A DNA stretch of 64,000 nucleotides from Nymphaea colorata. Its lineage: Eukaryota; Streptophyta; Magnoliopsida; Nymphaeales; Nymphaeaceae. The DNA is taken from contig NC_045139.1 of the NCBI RefSeq assembly GCF_008831285.2, positions 12,312,704 through 12,376,703 on the forward strand, written 5' to 3'. How positions within the stretch are numbered: the stretch's first letter is position 1; each line of letters begins with the position of its first letter. The position numbers and the translations under genes were made by a program. The notes under the pieces are model-generated. The model was not told where the DNA came from. It searched no databases and was given only the letters and a program-made list of their open reading frames with translations. This document shows, piece by piece, positions 49,980 through 60,928 of this stretch.

Positions 49980-51160
49980 ATCTACTTACATTCCTAGGAT
50001 GTGGGCTAGAGATAATGGCAACCAAAGGAATGCAACCAGTGGATGGAAATTTAGTGCATGCAATTGCCGAATGATGGAACCCAAGGATCTCCTCTTTTTG
50101 GTTTTCATGGGGAGAAATGACAATATTATTAGATGAATTTGCTGAAATATTAGACCTCCCCACCCCAACTTGTGACCCAAATGATCCATTGGAAAAACAA
50201 TTCCTTATGAACCCAACCAAGGTCAATGCAAATGACCTCATTGCTCACTTTGCTGGACGAAAAACTTGGCCTTTAGTAGAAAATCATAAAAATCAAAGCA
50301 TCAACCTGAAAATTTTGTATAAAGAATTTGGAGCCTACGTTGAACTTTCCACTGTACCTCGAAAAGCCATAAGAAAAATCAAACATTGTATGATGCTTTG
50401 CACAGTGGGGGTGACCCTTTTCACCAATGAAAGTGACTTCCTAGATGTTCGTATTGCCCAACTTTTTTGGGCATGGGGGCATAGTGGGACTAGACACTTG
50501 TCAGTAGCAATGACAGCCTTAGCATTTCTCTACTGAGGACTCACCCACTTCACCATTGGAGATACTGACTTCATAGAATGATGCACATATGCTTTGCAAT
50601 TGTGGTTTCTTAAGCACGCGGGATCCCAAGCCAGTCTATTCAAAAAACACTGATAGAGCATTGACAATCTTAGAACAATACTGTTGTTTGATCGAGCAGT
50701 TGGATGGAGATGAGATCATTTGGTACTATTATGATCTTCGTCAGGGCCTGCCTCGATACACTCACCATCATCATGGGCATACTCTTGGGCCCCTATTTCA
50801 TAACTGATTATTGTGTTGATAGATGCATAAGACAATTCTCTCAGAGACAGAAGATGGTTTCCGTGCATACACCAATTGGAGCAATTCCTGAATTCGACCT
50901 TAGTTCTCCTCAATGGGCGGCATTGTTTGCAATAGCCCGACAAGAGTGGAAGACACAGATCTCATACACTTGGTTTACAGGCCCATTGGTAAAGAAGGAA
51001 TATCCCGAGCGGTGGGATGCCAATCGACCACCATCCATCATTCCCTATTTTTTTTTTATGTCATCAACTTTGTACTTCTTATGTCACCTTCAGCCATCGT
51101 CATCTTTGTTAATGTTTTCTTTGGCTATAACTTTTGAAACTTTTTATGCGATATGAACCT
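49980..51160 (+). pseudogene. Tat element ORF1, plant-mobile-domain-like protein
   Basis: An extra gene upstream of gag, as known in Ogre/Tat gypsy elements. Across two frames it reads AIAEWWNPRISSFWFSWGEM then TILLDEFAEILDLPTPT (about 50,060-50,165), the pattern of the plant mobile domain/DUF7745 group (a 'W...t.tF.f..GEmT.tL.d...l.gLP' block). The open frame 50,117-50,536 continues with LIAHFAGRKTWP, LLCTVGVTLFTNES-like text and QLFWAWGHSGTRHLSVA, matching the family's 'll..g..lf.......v' and 'ilAe....L' parts. The frame 50,704-51,156 supplies the C-terminal side (PIGAIPEFDLSSPQWAALF). The function of these ORF1 proteins is unknown. Frameshifts near 50,110 and 50,540 break it. Confidence 0.6.
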
Positions 51161-51235
51161 TCATTTTATCATAATTTCCCTCTAATAACTCCCCTTTTCT
51201 TGTATCATAAGGTGAATACTTGAAAGCCAACAAGA

Positions 51236-52830
51236 TGGTTGAAACCAGATCGCAAGCTAAATAGGCTCCTCAGAATGAAGCTTCATCTTCCGAACTTAGG
51301 CCAGAAACACTTGGCCTCCCAGCAATCGAGCCAAAAGGCTACCATATGTTTCGGTTGTTTATAGAGCAATTCTTGAGGGAATAAGAAGAACAAAAGGCCC
51401 TGATGGTTACTCTAGAATTAGAAATTGAAAAAGCTGCCAAGCAAAAGAGAAAGAAAAAAAACAACAAATCTTCTCCTACAGATCGGGATGAAGATCATCT
51501 GGGTTTAAATTCAGCAACTAGTGAGAAGGTAAAACCTGAACTGCTTCCTATAAAAAAGAAAAAGACAACAAAGAGAAGCAAGAAGGGAAAAGAAATTATG
51601 ATGGAAAGTATCTCACCTAACCCTATCACTACTGTAAGTTTAGAAGAGAAATTCAAAAAAAAAGAGAAAACCTACCTGAAAAGACAAAAAGACAAAGAAG
51701 CACATCCCCAGTAGTAGCTCCGACAGTGAGAGTTCAAAAGAGAAAGTAAAGGAGATCAATGGTAAGAAGAAAAAGACAAAGCCATAATTAGTCAAATCAA
51801 GTGATGATGAAAATCCGACTAAACACAGGTTTTATGAAATTGAGAAAAGAATGAACAATCTTGAACTTAGAGGAAAAGGAAAACGCTCATACTCATGTGA
51901 GGACTACTATCTTGGTATTGAAGGGGACAAAGATGTGAAAGGCCTGCCCAAAGAATTCGTCAGATATGATGAAACCACATGCCCACATGTTCAACTTTCA
52001 ACATCCTTCAATGATTGCTACAAAATCCAGACAAACAATAGAGCTTTGTTTCGTTATTTTTCAAGGAGTCTTGAAGGCATCACCGCACAATGGTACAAAG
52101 AAAATGTCAACCCAGTCGAACTCAAGGAATTTGACAAGTTGATTAACATGTTTGTCAAAAGATTCGAGCAAGATGCTCTCATGGCTCCAACCTTCAGTAC
52201 CATTTGCAGTTTCCGTCAGAAACAAGGAGAAAAGGCTCGAGAATTATCCAAAAATGAAGGATTCAATGCAACAAGATGAAGGAGCCCATTTCTGAAACAC
52301 AAGCTCTGTCGTTCATCAAGAAGAATCTTGCCCAGCCCTTGAAAAGTCTTATCCGCAATGCCCTAATCAAGACCGTTGTTGAATCGATTGAACAAGCAAA
52401 TTCAATAGAGGAAGATGATTTTGATGGAATCATTGCTCCTAAGTACAAGGAAGATGATAAGAAAGAAGGAAGAACACAGTTGCCTGCACACTTCATAGCT
52501 AATGTCGACATTCGAAAGGACAACAGTAACAACTATAAGCATGACAAGAAAGTCAGTCTCAAGAAGAACATGCAGTTTCCCAAAGGCAATGATGAAAGGA
52601 AAAACAAACGCCCAAGCTGAGGTTATGACCGAAAATTCACTCCTCTTAGTGAGTCTCATGTGAAGATCCTGAAATGCCTCCTTGTCGAAGGAACTATCGT
52701 CTGACCAAAAGTATTAGAGCCTCCGAAAATGTTGGGAGGAGATAAAGAAAAACTATGAAAGTTTCATCGTGCCCCTGGTCATGACACTGAAGATTGTTTT
52801 GTCCTAAAAAACATTACCCGAGATTTCATT
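51236..52830 (+). pseudogene. Tat element gag
   Basis: Gag of a gypsy element. It begins MVETRSQAK at 51,236, interrupted by a stop at about 51,261. A Lys-rich linker (51,403-51,714) leads to the Retrotrans_gag core in frame 51,851-52,279: LPKEFVRYDETTCPHVQL, LFRYFSRSLEGITAQWYKEN, then FVKRFEQDA and FRQKQGEKARELS. A frameshift follows and the second part (52,276-52,620) carries EPISETQALSFIKKNL. A zinc-knuckle-like FHRAPGHDTEDCFVLKN is readable near 52,768-52,815; the preceding Cys codon has become TGA. Order and wording fit Tat/Ogre gag. Confidence 0.8.
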
Positions 52831-53279
52831 AACAAGGATCTCAAGATTGGTGATGATAGCATCCTTGAGGTGTTGAAGAATCCATTTCCTGACCACGGGA
52901 AGGCGACAGTGGCCATAATCACCACATGCATTCCACTCCCATATCATCCGCAGGAGCACATCCAACCTTGTGATGGAAGCAGTTCACACAGTCATGATGA
53001 CAGATCAAGGTAAGAAACCTCTGGATTTTATTGCTATGATATGCGGTAAGAAAGAATGTTCACCCAAAAAACTTTCCATAATCCCATACTTTTATCCTGC
53101 GAAATGACGATGATGGATCTTCAAACAGCTCTTCAGACAAAGATTCATGCTACTTGGGAGAGATCCTCCCTTTGGAAGAACGTATGTCTAAAGGAGATTG
53201 GATTCAGGCCTTTAAGGGCCCGTCAATTACCTTTTCAAAAAAAGATCTCTCAAAATGAGGTTATTACCATGAAGATGCT

Positions 53280-53620
53280 CTTTACATCATCGTCCAGGTC
53301 AATGGGATGACTGTGCCACATGTATTGATCGATGGAGGAAGTGACTTAAACATTTTTCCTGATCTCACGACCAAAGCATTGGGGTTTCGTGAAGACAAAT
53401 ACCACTCTGATGATATCAAAATCTACGGATACGATGGCCGAGGCATAAACAGCAAAGGTACCCTCGACATGAACGTGATAATTAAAAACACTAGCCATTG
53501 CATTGTATTCCATGTGGTGGATGTTCCACCATCGTATAACTTGCTTCTGGGACGACCTTGGATCCACTAAGTATGAGGAACCTATCCACTCTTCATCAAT
53601 GCCTCAAATGGAATTTTGGC
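53280..53620 (+). pseudogene. Tat element aspartic protease
   Basis: Retropepsin in the frame 53,307-53,570: VPHVLIDGGSDLNIFPD holds the catalytic D-G-G/S variant typical of Tat elements (usual wording 'LiDgGSslNicp'), followed by YNLLLGRPWIH near the C-terminus. A stop directly follows, and SLSTLHQCLKW continues in the next frame (from about 53,570), as in Tat relatives. Probably active-site intact but separated from gag and RT by stops. Confidence 0.85.
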
Positions 53621-54440
53621 CCATCAGTCATCCCCACACGTGCTGAGGATCCGACCGAAAGGTTAATGCAACCAATGCTCTCTAGGCCAATTGATTCGGT
53701 GGATGTACCTAGCATAAGAACATCAAAGGACAGACCTTTGAAAAATGAATGCAGAAAATAGAGATAGGTGAATCATCGGGGAGTGTCCATACTATTTCAA
53801 CCGATCGTGCAAGTTACCAAAAACACCCCTGATATGTTCATTTCATGAAAAACCCTAAGGGGTATCAGTTACTTTTGAAAGGTGGTTATCGTCCATTTAC
53901 TAACCTCGAGAAAAATGAAGATGACATCTTATTGCCGATTAGCATCCATTTTCAGATGAACACCAGAGGACTTGGATATTAGGAAGAAATTTGAAGAAGA
54001 ACTTGCAGGCTAATGGTATTCACTTTTGTTTCAAATCCTCCCATGAATTTTGTAATCTTAAACTTCTTTTTGTCTGGTCTCATGGGTGGACCCCTTCTAT
54101 AAACTAAGAACTTTTTTTTTATGTGCAATGCAATTGCTTCTTGGTTTTATAGTGCTATATGAGGACCCTTCATTCCACATAGCATCTCGTTCTACGACTG
54201 AGAACCACTTCTAGATGCACGATTCCACCTTTTCTTCCTTTTCGATGCTAGCTGGCTTGTTGAAGATCTGGTGCCTCCAACTCTTTTCCGCTATTGGATA
54301 ATCTTTTGTTGTCAATTTTAATTTTGTCCAATTCTTTCCTTCATCCTCTTTACAAGATGTCAGAACTCAACATGTCTCAGTTTCTTCTTTTCCCTTGAAA
54401 GTCCTCCCAAAAAGCATTTATCGAACAAGCAGTCGGTGAA

Positions 54441-55253
54441 ATGGAACCTATGGCAATACCCAAGTCTGAATTACTAGAATTCACTCATATTCAAATTCAG
54501 AAACAAGAACATCCCTCGTCATTGTTTAATGATTCAATTGAAGAAATTAATATTGGAACCAATGAGAATCCTAAAATCCTTCAAATTGGCACCAGTTTGT
54601 CAATGGATGAGAAGAAAAGATTGGTGGACTTTCTTATAAGTAACCAAAAAACTTTTGCTTGGACCTATGAAGATATGCCAGGCTTAGACCCCTGGTTGGT
54701 TGAACATTGTTTGCCCTTAAAACCTAGTTACAAGCCAGTTAAGCAAAAGTTGTGCAAGCTTGATCCTCAACTAGAAGGGTCTGTAAAAGAGGGATTAGAG
54801 GACCTACTAAAAGCAAAACTCATTCGCGCCATCGACCCAGAATGGTTGGCTAATATCGTGGTAGTTCCTAAGAAAAATGGCAAAGTCAGGTTGTGCATTG
54901 ACTTTCAAGACCTGAATAAAGTCACGCCGAAGGATAATTATCCACTTCCAAACATTGATTTGTTGGTAGATAGTACTGCAAGTTATTCCATATTCTCCTT
55001 CATGGATAGATATTCTGGATGTAACCAAATCAAATTAGCAGTCAAGGATCAACCTAAGACCGCTTTCACTATACCCTGGGACACTTTCTGTTACACAGTG
55101 ATGTCGTTTGGATTGAAGAATACTGAAGTGACTTATCAAAGAGCCATGGCTGCTATCTTCCATGACTCGATGCACAAAATCATGGATGCATATATCGATG
55201 ATATATTGATCAAATCCAAGACAAGAAAAGACCACATTGAAACCCTTGCCTAG
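54441..55253 (+). pseudogene. Tat element reverse transcriptase
   Basis: Longest surviving open frame of the element (270 codons). N-terminal linker, then TFAWTYEDMPGLDPWLVEH, a Tat-group hallmark, then KLIRAIDPEWLANIVVVPKK (usual 'I.e..yp.WlaNvV.V.KK'), VRLCIDFQDLNKVTPKDNYP, FSFMDRYSGCNQI (motif A Asp) and the catalytic YIDD at 55,191-55,202. A stop at 55,251 ends the frame before the thumb. RT residues needed for catalysis appear present. Frame continuity with gag/PR is lost. Confidence 0.92.
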
Positions 55254-55254
55254 G

Positions 55255-56040
55255 TGTTTGAGAGACTCTTAGAGTACAAGTTTCATTTGAATCCTCAAAA
55301 TGCGTGTTTGGGGTTGAATCAGACAAACTTTTAGGTTTCATAGTCAGTAAAAGGGGGATTAAGATGGATCTTACCAAAGCTAAAGCTATCATTGATATGC
55401 CACCACCTATCAATATCAAAGAGCTGTGAAGTTTGCATGGGCAAATCCAGTCCATCAGACGATTCATTTCTAATCTGGCCATAAGATGTGAACCGTTCAA
55501 TCAGCTGTTGAGGAAAGGTGCCAAATTTGAATGGGGATTTGAATGCCAACAATCATTTGAAAAGATCAAGAGATACCTTCTAAATCCACCAATCTTAAAA
55601 CCCCTGATACTGGGTAGACCGTTAGTGCTTTACATTACAATGAATGAGTCAGCATGTGGTGGCTTTTTGGCACAATATGAAGAAGGAAGTCGCATCGAGC
55701 ATGCAATTTATTACATTAGTAAAAGTTTCATCCAGTACGAAAAGAAGTACTTTTCAATAGAAAAAACTTGTCTAGCATTGGTTTGGATGTGTCAGAAACT
55801 GAGACATTATTTATTAGCTTGTGAGGTCAAGATACTCTCCAAGCTAAATCCTCTTAAATACATCTTGGAACAGCCCTTCCTTAATGGACGTATCACCAAA
55901 TCGCAAGTTTTGCTTATGCAATATGATCTTGAATATGTGTCCCAAAAATCAATCAACAGACAAGCAATTACGGATCAGTTAGCAGACTTTCTTCAGTACG
56001 AGGAAATCAAAACAAACGATGAGTTTCCAGATGAACATGT
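55255..56040 (+). pseudogene. Tat element RT thumb and Ty3-type RNase H
   Basis: After a frameshift, the thumb/connection is readable (HLNPQNACLGL... around 55,280-55,330) and then frame 55,433-56,146: IRRFISNLAIRCEPFNQLLRKG and PLVLYITMNESACGGFLAQY, the first block of Ty3-type RNase H. Its catalytic Asp (normally D-AS) is replaced by Asn/Glu, as commonly seen in Tat elements, where this domain is degenerate. AIYYISKSFIQYEKKYFSIEK and LALVWMCQKLRHYLL follow. Confidence 0.85.
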
Positions 56041-56410
56041 TCTAAGATTGGAGACGGTTCCGATATGGAAGATGTACTTTGATGGGTCCACAAACGTGAT
56101 GGGAGCAGGCATAGGCATCTACTCATCACTCCGAAAGATGAAATGATCTCATATTCTTCGAAACTTGACTTTCCGTGTACCCATAACATGGCTGAATATG
56201 AAGCCCTCATACAAGGACTTCGTTCTTTATTGAGTTTTCAAGTGAAAAAGGTGCATGCCTTCGGCGACTCTCAGCTTATTATAAACCAAGTGAATGGAGA
56301 ATGACAAGTCAAAGACAAAAAGTTGGTGCCATATCAAGATATCACTATCTCTTTAATCCGTAAATTTAAAGAAGTACAACTGGCCTCAAGCCTAGGATCC
56401 ACCATCACCT
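56040..56410 (+). pseudogene. Tat element second (archaeal-type) RNase H
   Basis: A second RNase H characteristic of the Tat/Ogre group. WKMYFDGSTNVMGAGIGI (first Asp, about 56,070-56,120), then after a one-base frame change near 56,125 HNMAEYEALIQGLRSLL (Glu) and VHAFGDSQLIINQVNGEW (second Asp, about 56,255). The final His/Asp region follows in YQDITISLIRKF. D-E-D residues are retained, in contrast to the degenerate first RNase H. A TGA replaces the Trp codon at about 56,302. Confidence 0.85.
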
Positions 56411-56479
56411 TTCGAACCAATGAAGCGATCTGTTCTTTTGAGATTGGAAGATTGGAACACTCTGCTTTTGAAACAATGA

Positions 56480-57770
56480 CGCATGTTCATCATATCCAAC
56501 AGTGGAATACGTCTTGGTACCATGACATCAAAAGGTACATTGAAAGCGGAGAATTTCTGACTGGAATGTCCAAAAATGAATATAAAGCAATTCAGCGTAT
56601 GTCAACAAGATACTTTATTCTCGCAGGAGTGCTATACAGATGTGGATTTAGTACCGAATACTCTCAGTACCTTGATGAAGATGAGGCAAAGGAAGTCATT
56701 GAAGAATCATATCGAGGAGACTGTGGGGGCCATGTTGGTTACCAAACCCTTACCAAGCAGATAATTCAAGCTAGATATTATTGGCCTAATATGGAAAAAG
56801 ATTGTCACCAATTCGTCAAAAGATGCAAAGAATGTCAACTGCATGCCCCAGTGATCCATGCCTTAGTCTCTCACTTGCATTCTGTGACATCTCCTTGGTC
56901 ATTTTCAATGTGGCCATTTGATGTAGTCGGACCAATATCCCCTACAGCTTCCAATGGTCATAAGTATTTTCTTGCTGCAGCATACTATTTTACAAAGTGG
57001 GTGGAAGTTATCACACTCAGAACAGTGGAATGACGTCATGTAGTGTCCTTCATTCACAAAAATCTTCTTTGCAGATTTGGAGTCCCTCATGATATAGTAT
57101 CTAGAAATGGAACTCATTTCAAGAATGAAAAGATGAGGCAGTTCTGCCCCAAGTACTACATTTCACATCATTTTTCAGCTTCTTATTACCCCCAAGACAA
57201 TGGGCAAGCCGAGGCCACCAACAAGATCCTGATCTGCATCCTAGAGCAAACAGTAGAAACTAGAAGATACTGGCATGAAAAGATGCATAACGCTCTGTAG
57301 GCATATCGCACAACTATGAGAACTCCAACAAATGCTACTCCAGCAGAGCTAGTCTATGGAACAGAATTGGTTCCACCATTACATGTGTTGAAACCCGCTT
57401 TAAAGTTCGCTTCTCTCATAGAGCTTTCTCTAACTCAATATCAATAGAAAAGGTTAATGCAGCTCGATTTGCTAGATGAAATGAGAATAAAAGCGGCTGA
57501 ACATGTTGAAGCTTAACGCTAAAGGGTGGCTAGACAGTTTGCCAATTCAGTTATTGAGAGACAGTTCAAAGTGAATGACTTAGTTCTACGATCAGTAATA
57601 TACCTCAGAGGACGACCACGAGGCAAGTGGGCACCAAACTGGGAAGGCCCACATGTCATTAAGGAAGTATTGCCCCCGTAATTCATACCGACTGATTGAT
57701 GCTGATGGGGTGCAACTTGCCATCCTGTTAATGCCCTTCACCTCAAGAAATTTTATGCCTAGTTCTTTTG
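56480..57770 (+). pseudogene. Tat element integrase
   Basis: The HHCC zinc domain is readable: GGHVGYQTLTKQII, YYWPNMEKDCHQFVKRCKECQ (56,735-56,845). In the catalytic core WPFDVVGPI keeps the first Asp. The usual DYFTKW reads YYFTKW. The second catalytic motif, normally SDNGTQF, reads SRNGTHF (about 57,103-57,120), so the Asp is replaced. The Glu block YYPQDNGQAEATNKI is retained (about 57,185-57,228). The C-terminal part GKWAPNWEGPHVIKEV follows, ending near 57,770. Stops at about 57,031, 57,297 and 57,447. No chromodomain seen, as expected for Tat. Confidence 0.88.
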
Positions 57771-57980
57771 TATTTGTTTTCCAATCAATTTCAAATATTT
57801 GTGTTTCCACATTTACTATTCAATCTAGATTCTTTCCAGTCATAAAACAAGACAATTACACTAGGGCATTTTTTTTTTATTATTATCGCTCAAGGCTTAA
57901 AACGTCACACTACACATATTTTGTTTGAAAATTTTGTGGTGGTTATCTTTATCACTAAGCATAGCAAACACCAACTTAAC

Positions 57981-57992
57981 AACAAAGAGGGG
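57981..57992 (+). other. Tat element polypurine tract
   Basis: AACAAAGAGGGG, four bases before the 3' LTR start. It is the purine-rich plus-strand primer site expected here. Confidence 0.75.
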
Positions 57993-57996
57993 CTTC

Positions 57997-59312
57997 TATA
58001 ATCATCTCAAATTTTTTCAAGCCGAAAATCTAATTCGTGGATCCAAATTAGTCCAAAACCCAAGTTCAAATCCAAATCGAGTATTTCAAACCCAAAATTC
58101 AAAGTCGAGCGTCGTGCGTGCGCAAACCTTCCCTTTGTTTTAAGGTCTCATTCTCATGCCAAAACATGTTTTTAAACCTTTATCGCACGCTAGAATGCGT
58201 CGGCGAGGTTGGTTAACTCAAGTTGATTAAATATGTGTTTTAAACCCTCATCACAAGGACATTTAATCTCAAGTTGATTAAATATATGTTTCATTTCTTA
58301 TTTTTAACTTATTTTCAAAAAAAAAATCCACGGTCGCTCCCGCGGTGCGACCGCGCTTACGAGCGCGCGTGTCGCACAGTGCCGTGCGAGTGCGCTACCG
58401 CGCTCCCCTCGAACAGTGCCTGGCACATAGCCGGGGCCTGCTTGTTGCAGGCCTCCCCCCTTTTTTTGATAAAATGGTCTCTTTGGGTGGGCAATAGCCC
58501 TGCCCACACCCCAAAATGGTGTTTGCAGGGCTAATGGCCAATCACATTTATTTCAAGCATATTTCTTTTATAAAAAAATTAAAAATTTGTTAAAATTCAG
58601 ATGAAAATGCTATAAAATTTCAAAAAAATTGAATTTTCGGTTTTGGATCCAAAATCCTCTATAAATACCCCTATTTTCCTCCCTCTTGGGTGAGAGGTAG
58701 CCCTTAGAGAAGTTCTAGCAAATCTTCACTTGAGGACTTAGAAATTTTAGTCCTCTTGCTCCATTTCCCTCTTCCTCTTCCATTCTCACTCCCTCTCTCC
58801 TTCTCCAACACTTGGGAGCATTCTTCATCAAGTCACAACTCTCTTGGAGGCCACAACTTCACCATTTTGGAGCTTCAACACAATGAAGTCTAGGACCTAA
58901 TGTGTTCATCTTCCCTAAATCATTCTCACTAGAGGTATGTAATCAATATCTCACCTCTTTCTTTCTTCATTTTCTTCTCATTTTCATCTCCACATGGCCA
59001 AAAGAGATAGTGGTCAACATCTTTTTAGAGACAAGAGGCTATGCTCAAGTGCACCGGAAGCATGAAAAGATGAGATGATCTTTCATTTCATGATTGAATA
59101 ATGTTTTCTCTTTTATTGAATGTAACATTGTTTTTCTTTCTTCATTTTCTTCTCATCTTCATCTCTCCATGGCCAAAGGACATAACACTCAATCTCTTCT
59201 TAGAGACAAGAGGCTACGCTCAAGTGCATCAGAAGCATGGAAAGATGAAATGATCTTTCAATTCATAGTTACATCATATCCTCCCTCCTAGTTGAATCTT
59301 TCTCTTTCCATT

Positions 59313-59356
<44 letters not shown>

Positions 59357-60923
59357 TCCTTGAATATTGTCTATATATTATATATGCATAATTGCTTGGT
59401 TTTTCATTTATATGTGAATGTATGGTGGGAATGAGAGTATGGTTCGGGGTTCTTTATCTTTATCTTCATATTAATTTTTGAGGTTGGGACTTGTCCAACC
59501 TCGAGGAAAACCCTCACGAAAATATACATGTTAATATGCATTTGCATGTCATTTTGTGCTAGTTTCCTTCCTAATCACCTCATTAGGAATCCTAACGGGT
59601 ACTTCGCTATTTTACTTGTTTTTCTTTCATACCCAATGGTAGAAAAAATATATTCCCTTGTAACAAACTAAGTAACTATGTTTTATATTTATATACCAAA
59701 AATATTTGAAATCAAGATTTTCAAAATATTTTGGAAAAACCCTTTCTAATGCGGCCTTGGGGATTTAACTTAGGTTCTTGCATGATCCCAAGTTTCCCTC
59801 CAGCCTATATCAGAAATTGAAGTTGGCTATTGTTAATTCATTTCTTGATTTTGTATCATGAAGACATGTACGTATAGACATGTTATATACGTATACGTGC
59901 ACGTGATTATTTCTTTTTGTCATTCTCTCTCTATGATTTAATATATCCTTTTAAAAATTCTCATACGTATATATATATACGTGTATTCTATTTTAAAATT
60001 TCTCTCTCTCTCTTTCTAAAATGATCTTCTTTTCTCTACTTGAACTAAATATCATTTTCATAATCTTTCATATACATATACAAATATGTATATCTATCTT
60101 TTAAAATATTTGATTTTATGATTTTAAGAACTCTTTCTTTCTCTATATCTCTTTTGTGATGTAGTCTTTCATCTTTTCCATCCTTTTATCTTACTCTTAT
60201 CATTTAAGATTTTAATTTTTCATTTGCCAATTTCATCAAGACCACAAACTCAAGTAATGACCCAATATTGGATTAATGCTTGATGGTCTACGACCCCAAT
60301 CCATTTTCAAAAACTTTTCTTTCTTATATATATAATAATTATGAAAACAAGAATCTTATATGCATGTTATGATAGGAATGCATCTACATGAATGTCATGA
60401 TAGAAATGCGTTATCATCTATTAATCATATATGATCAATGCATTCACGCGTTCACATTCACTTAATGTCACAAATGAGCGCAATCACATCTCTAAAAAAA
60501 CTTAAGCAAGAGAAACTCTAACTAGGTGGTAACCCAATTAGAGCAAAATCTCAAACCTGCTTAAAGTCTTAAGAGAACACTAAAATAATTTCAAAATGAT
60601 TTTTCAAGCTTTCCAAATGATATTCATCAGGATTTCCTTCTAGTCTTCCCCCAAATATTTCATATTCTCAAGCAACTCTTGAAGAATCTTTTCAAAAGTT
60701 TGAAACATCAGACTTTAAATATTTTTCTACACTGCATATAGAATCAAAAAGATATATAAGTCAAAACGAAATGTATCATGATAAATATAGCCCTTGGGTT
60801 GATTTTTCCCGGTAAAGGCACCGGGAACGGTCGATCCTCGTACCGACGGGCGAGTCCCTTTCTTTCTTATTTCAAACAAAACCTCATTTTTCTGAAAGCA
60901 CTCCAAATTTTGGGATGCAAACA
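57997..60923 (+). repeat. Tat-type gypsy element 3' LTR
   Basis: 2,927 bp, starting TATAATCATC (the first dinucleotide has mutated from TG to TA) and ending GATGCAAACA. It keeps a GC-rich block (about 58,330-58,445) missing from the 5' LTR, an intact TATA box TATAAATA (58,660-58,667), the AG|GTATGT site (58,933-58,940), two 175-bp repeats and a (TC)n tract at 59,316-59,354 that is short in the 5' copy. Confidence 0.93.
58660..58667 (+). promoter_or_regulatory. LTR TATA box (intact in the 3' LTR only)
   Basis: TATAAATA followed by CCCCTATTTTCC. The same position is TACAAATA in the 5' LTR (46,691) and TATGAATA in the solo LTR (16,363). The CT-rich stretch downstream fits a transcription start region. 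Confidence 0.65.
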
Positions 60924-60928
60924 CAATG
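60924..60928. repeat. Target-site duplication of the Tat element (right)
   Basis: CAATG, identical to 46,232-46,236. Confidence 0.92.

Noticed and set aside
51403-51714. Lys-rich open frame as a possible nuclear protein gene
   Set aside because: It lies between the MVETRSQ start and the gag core of the Tat element, so it is the gag N-terminal linker.
46237-60923. A CRISPR or other array-like system suggested by repeated words in the LTRs
   Set aside because: The repeats are the LTR-internal 175-bp units of a retrotransposon. There are no short regular spacers.
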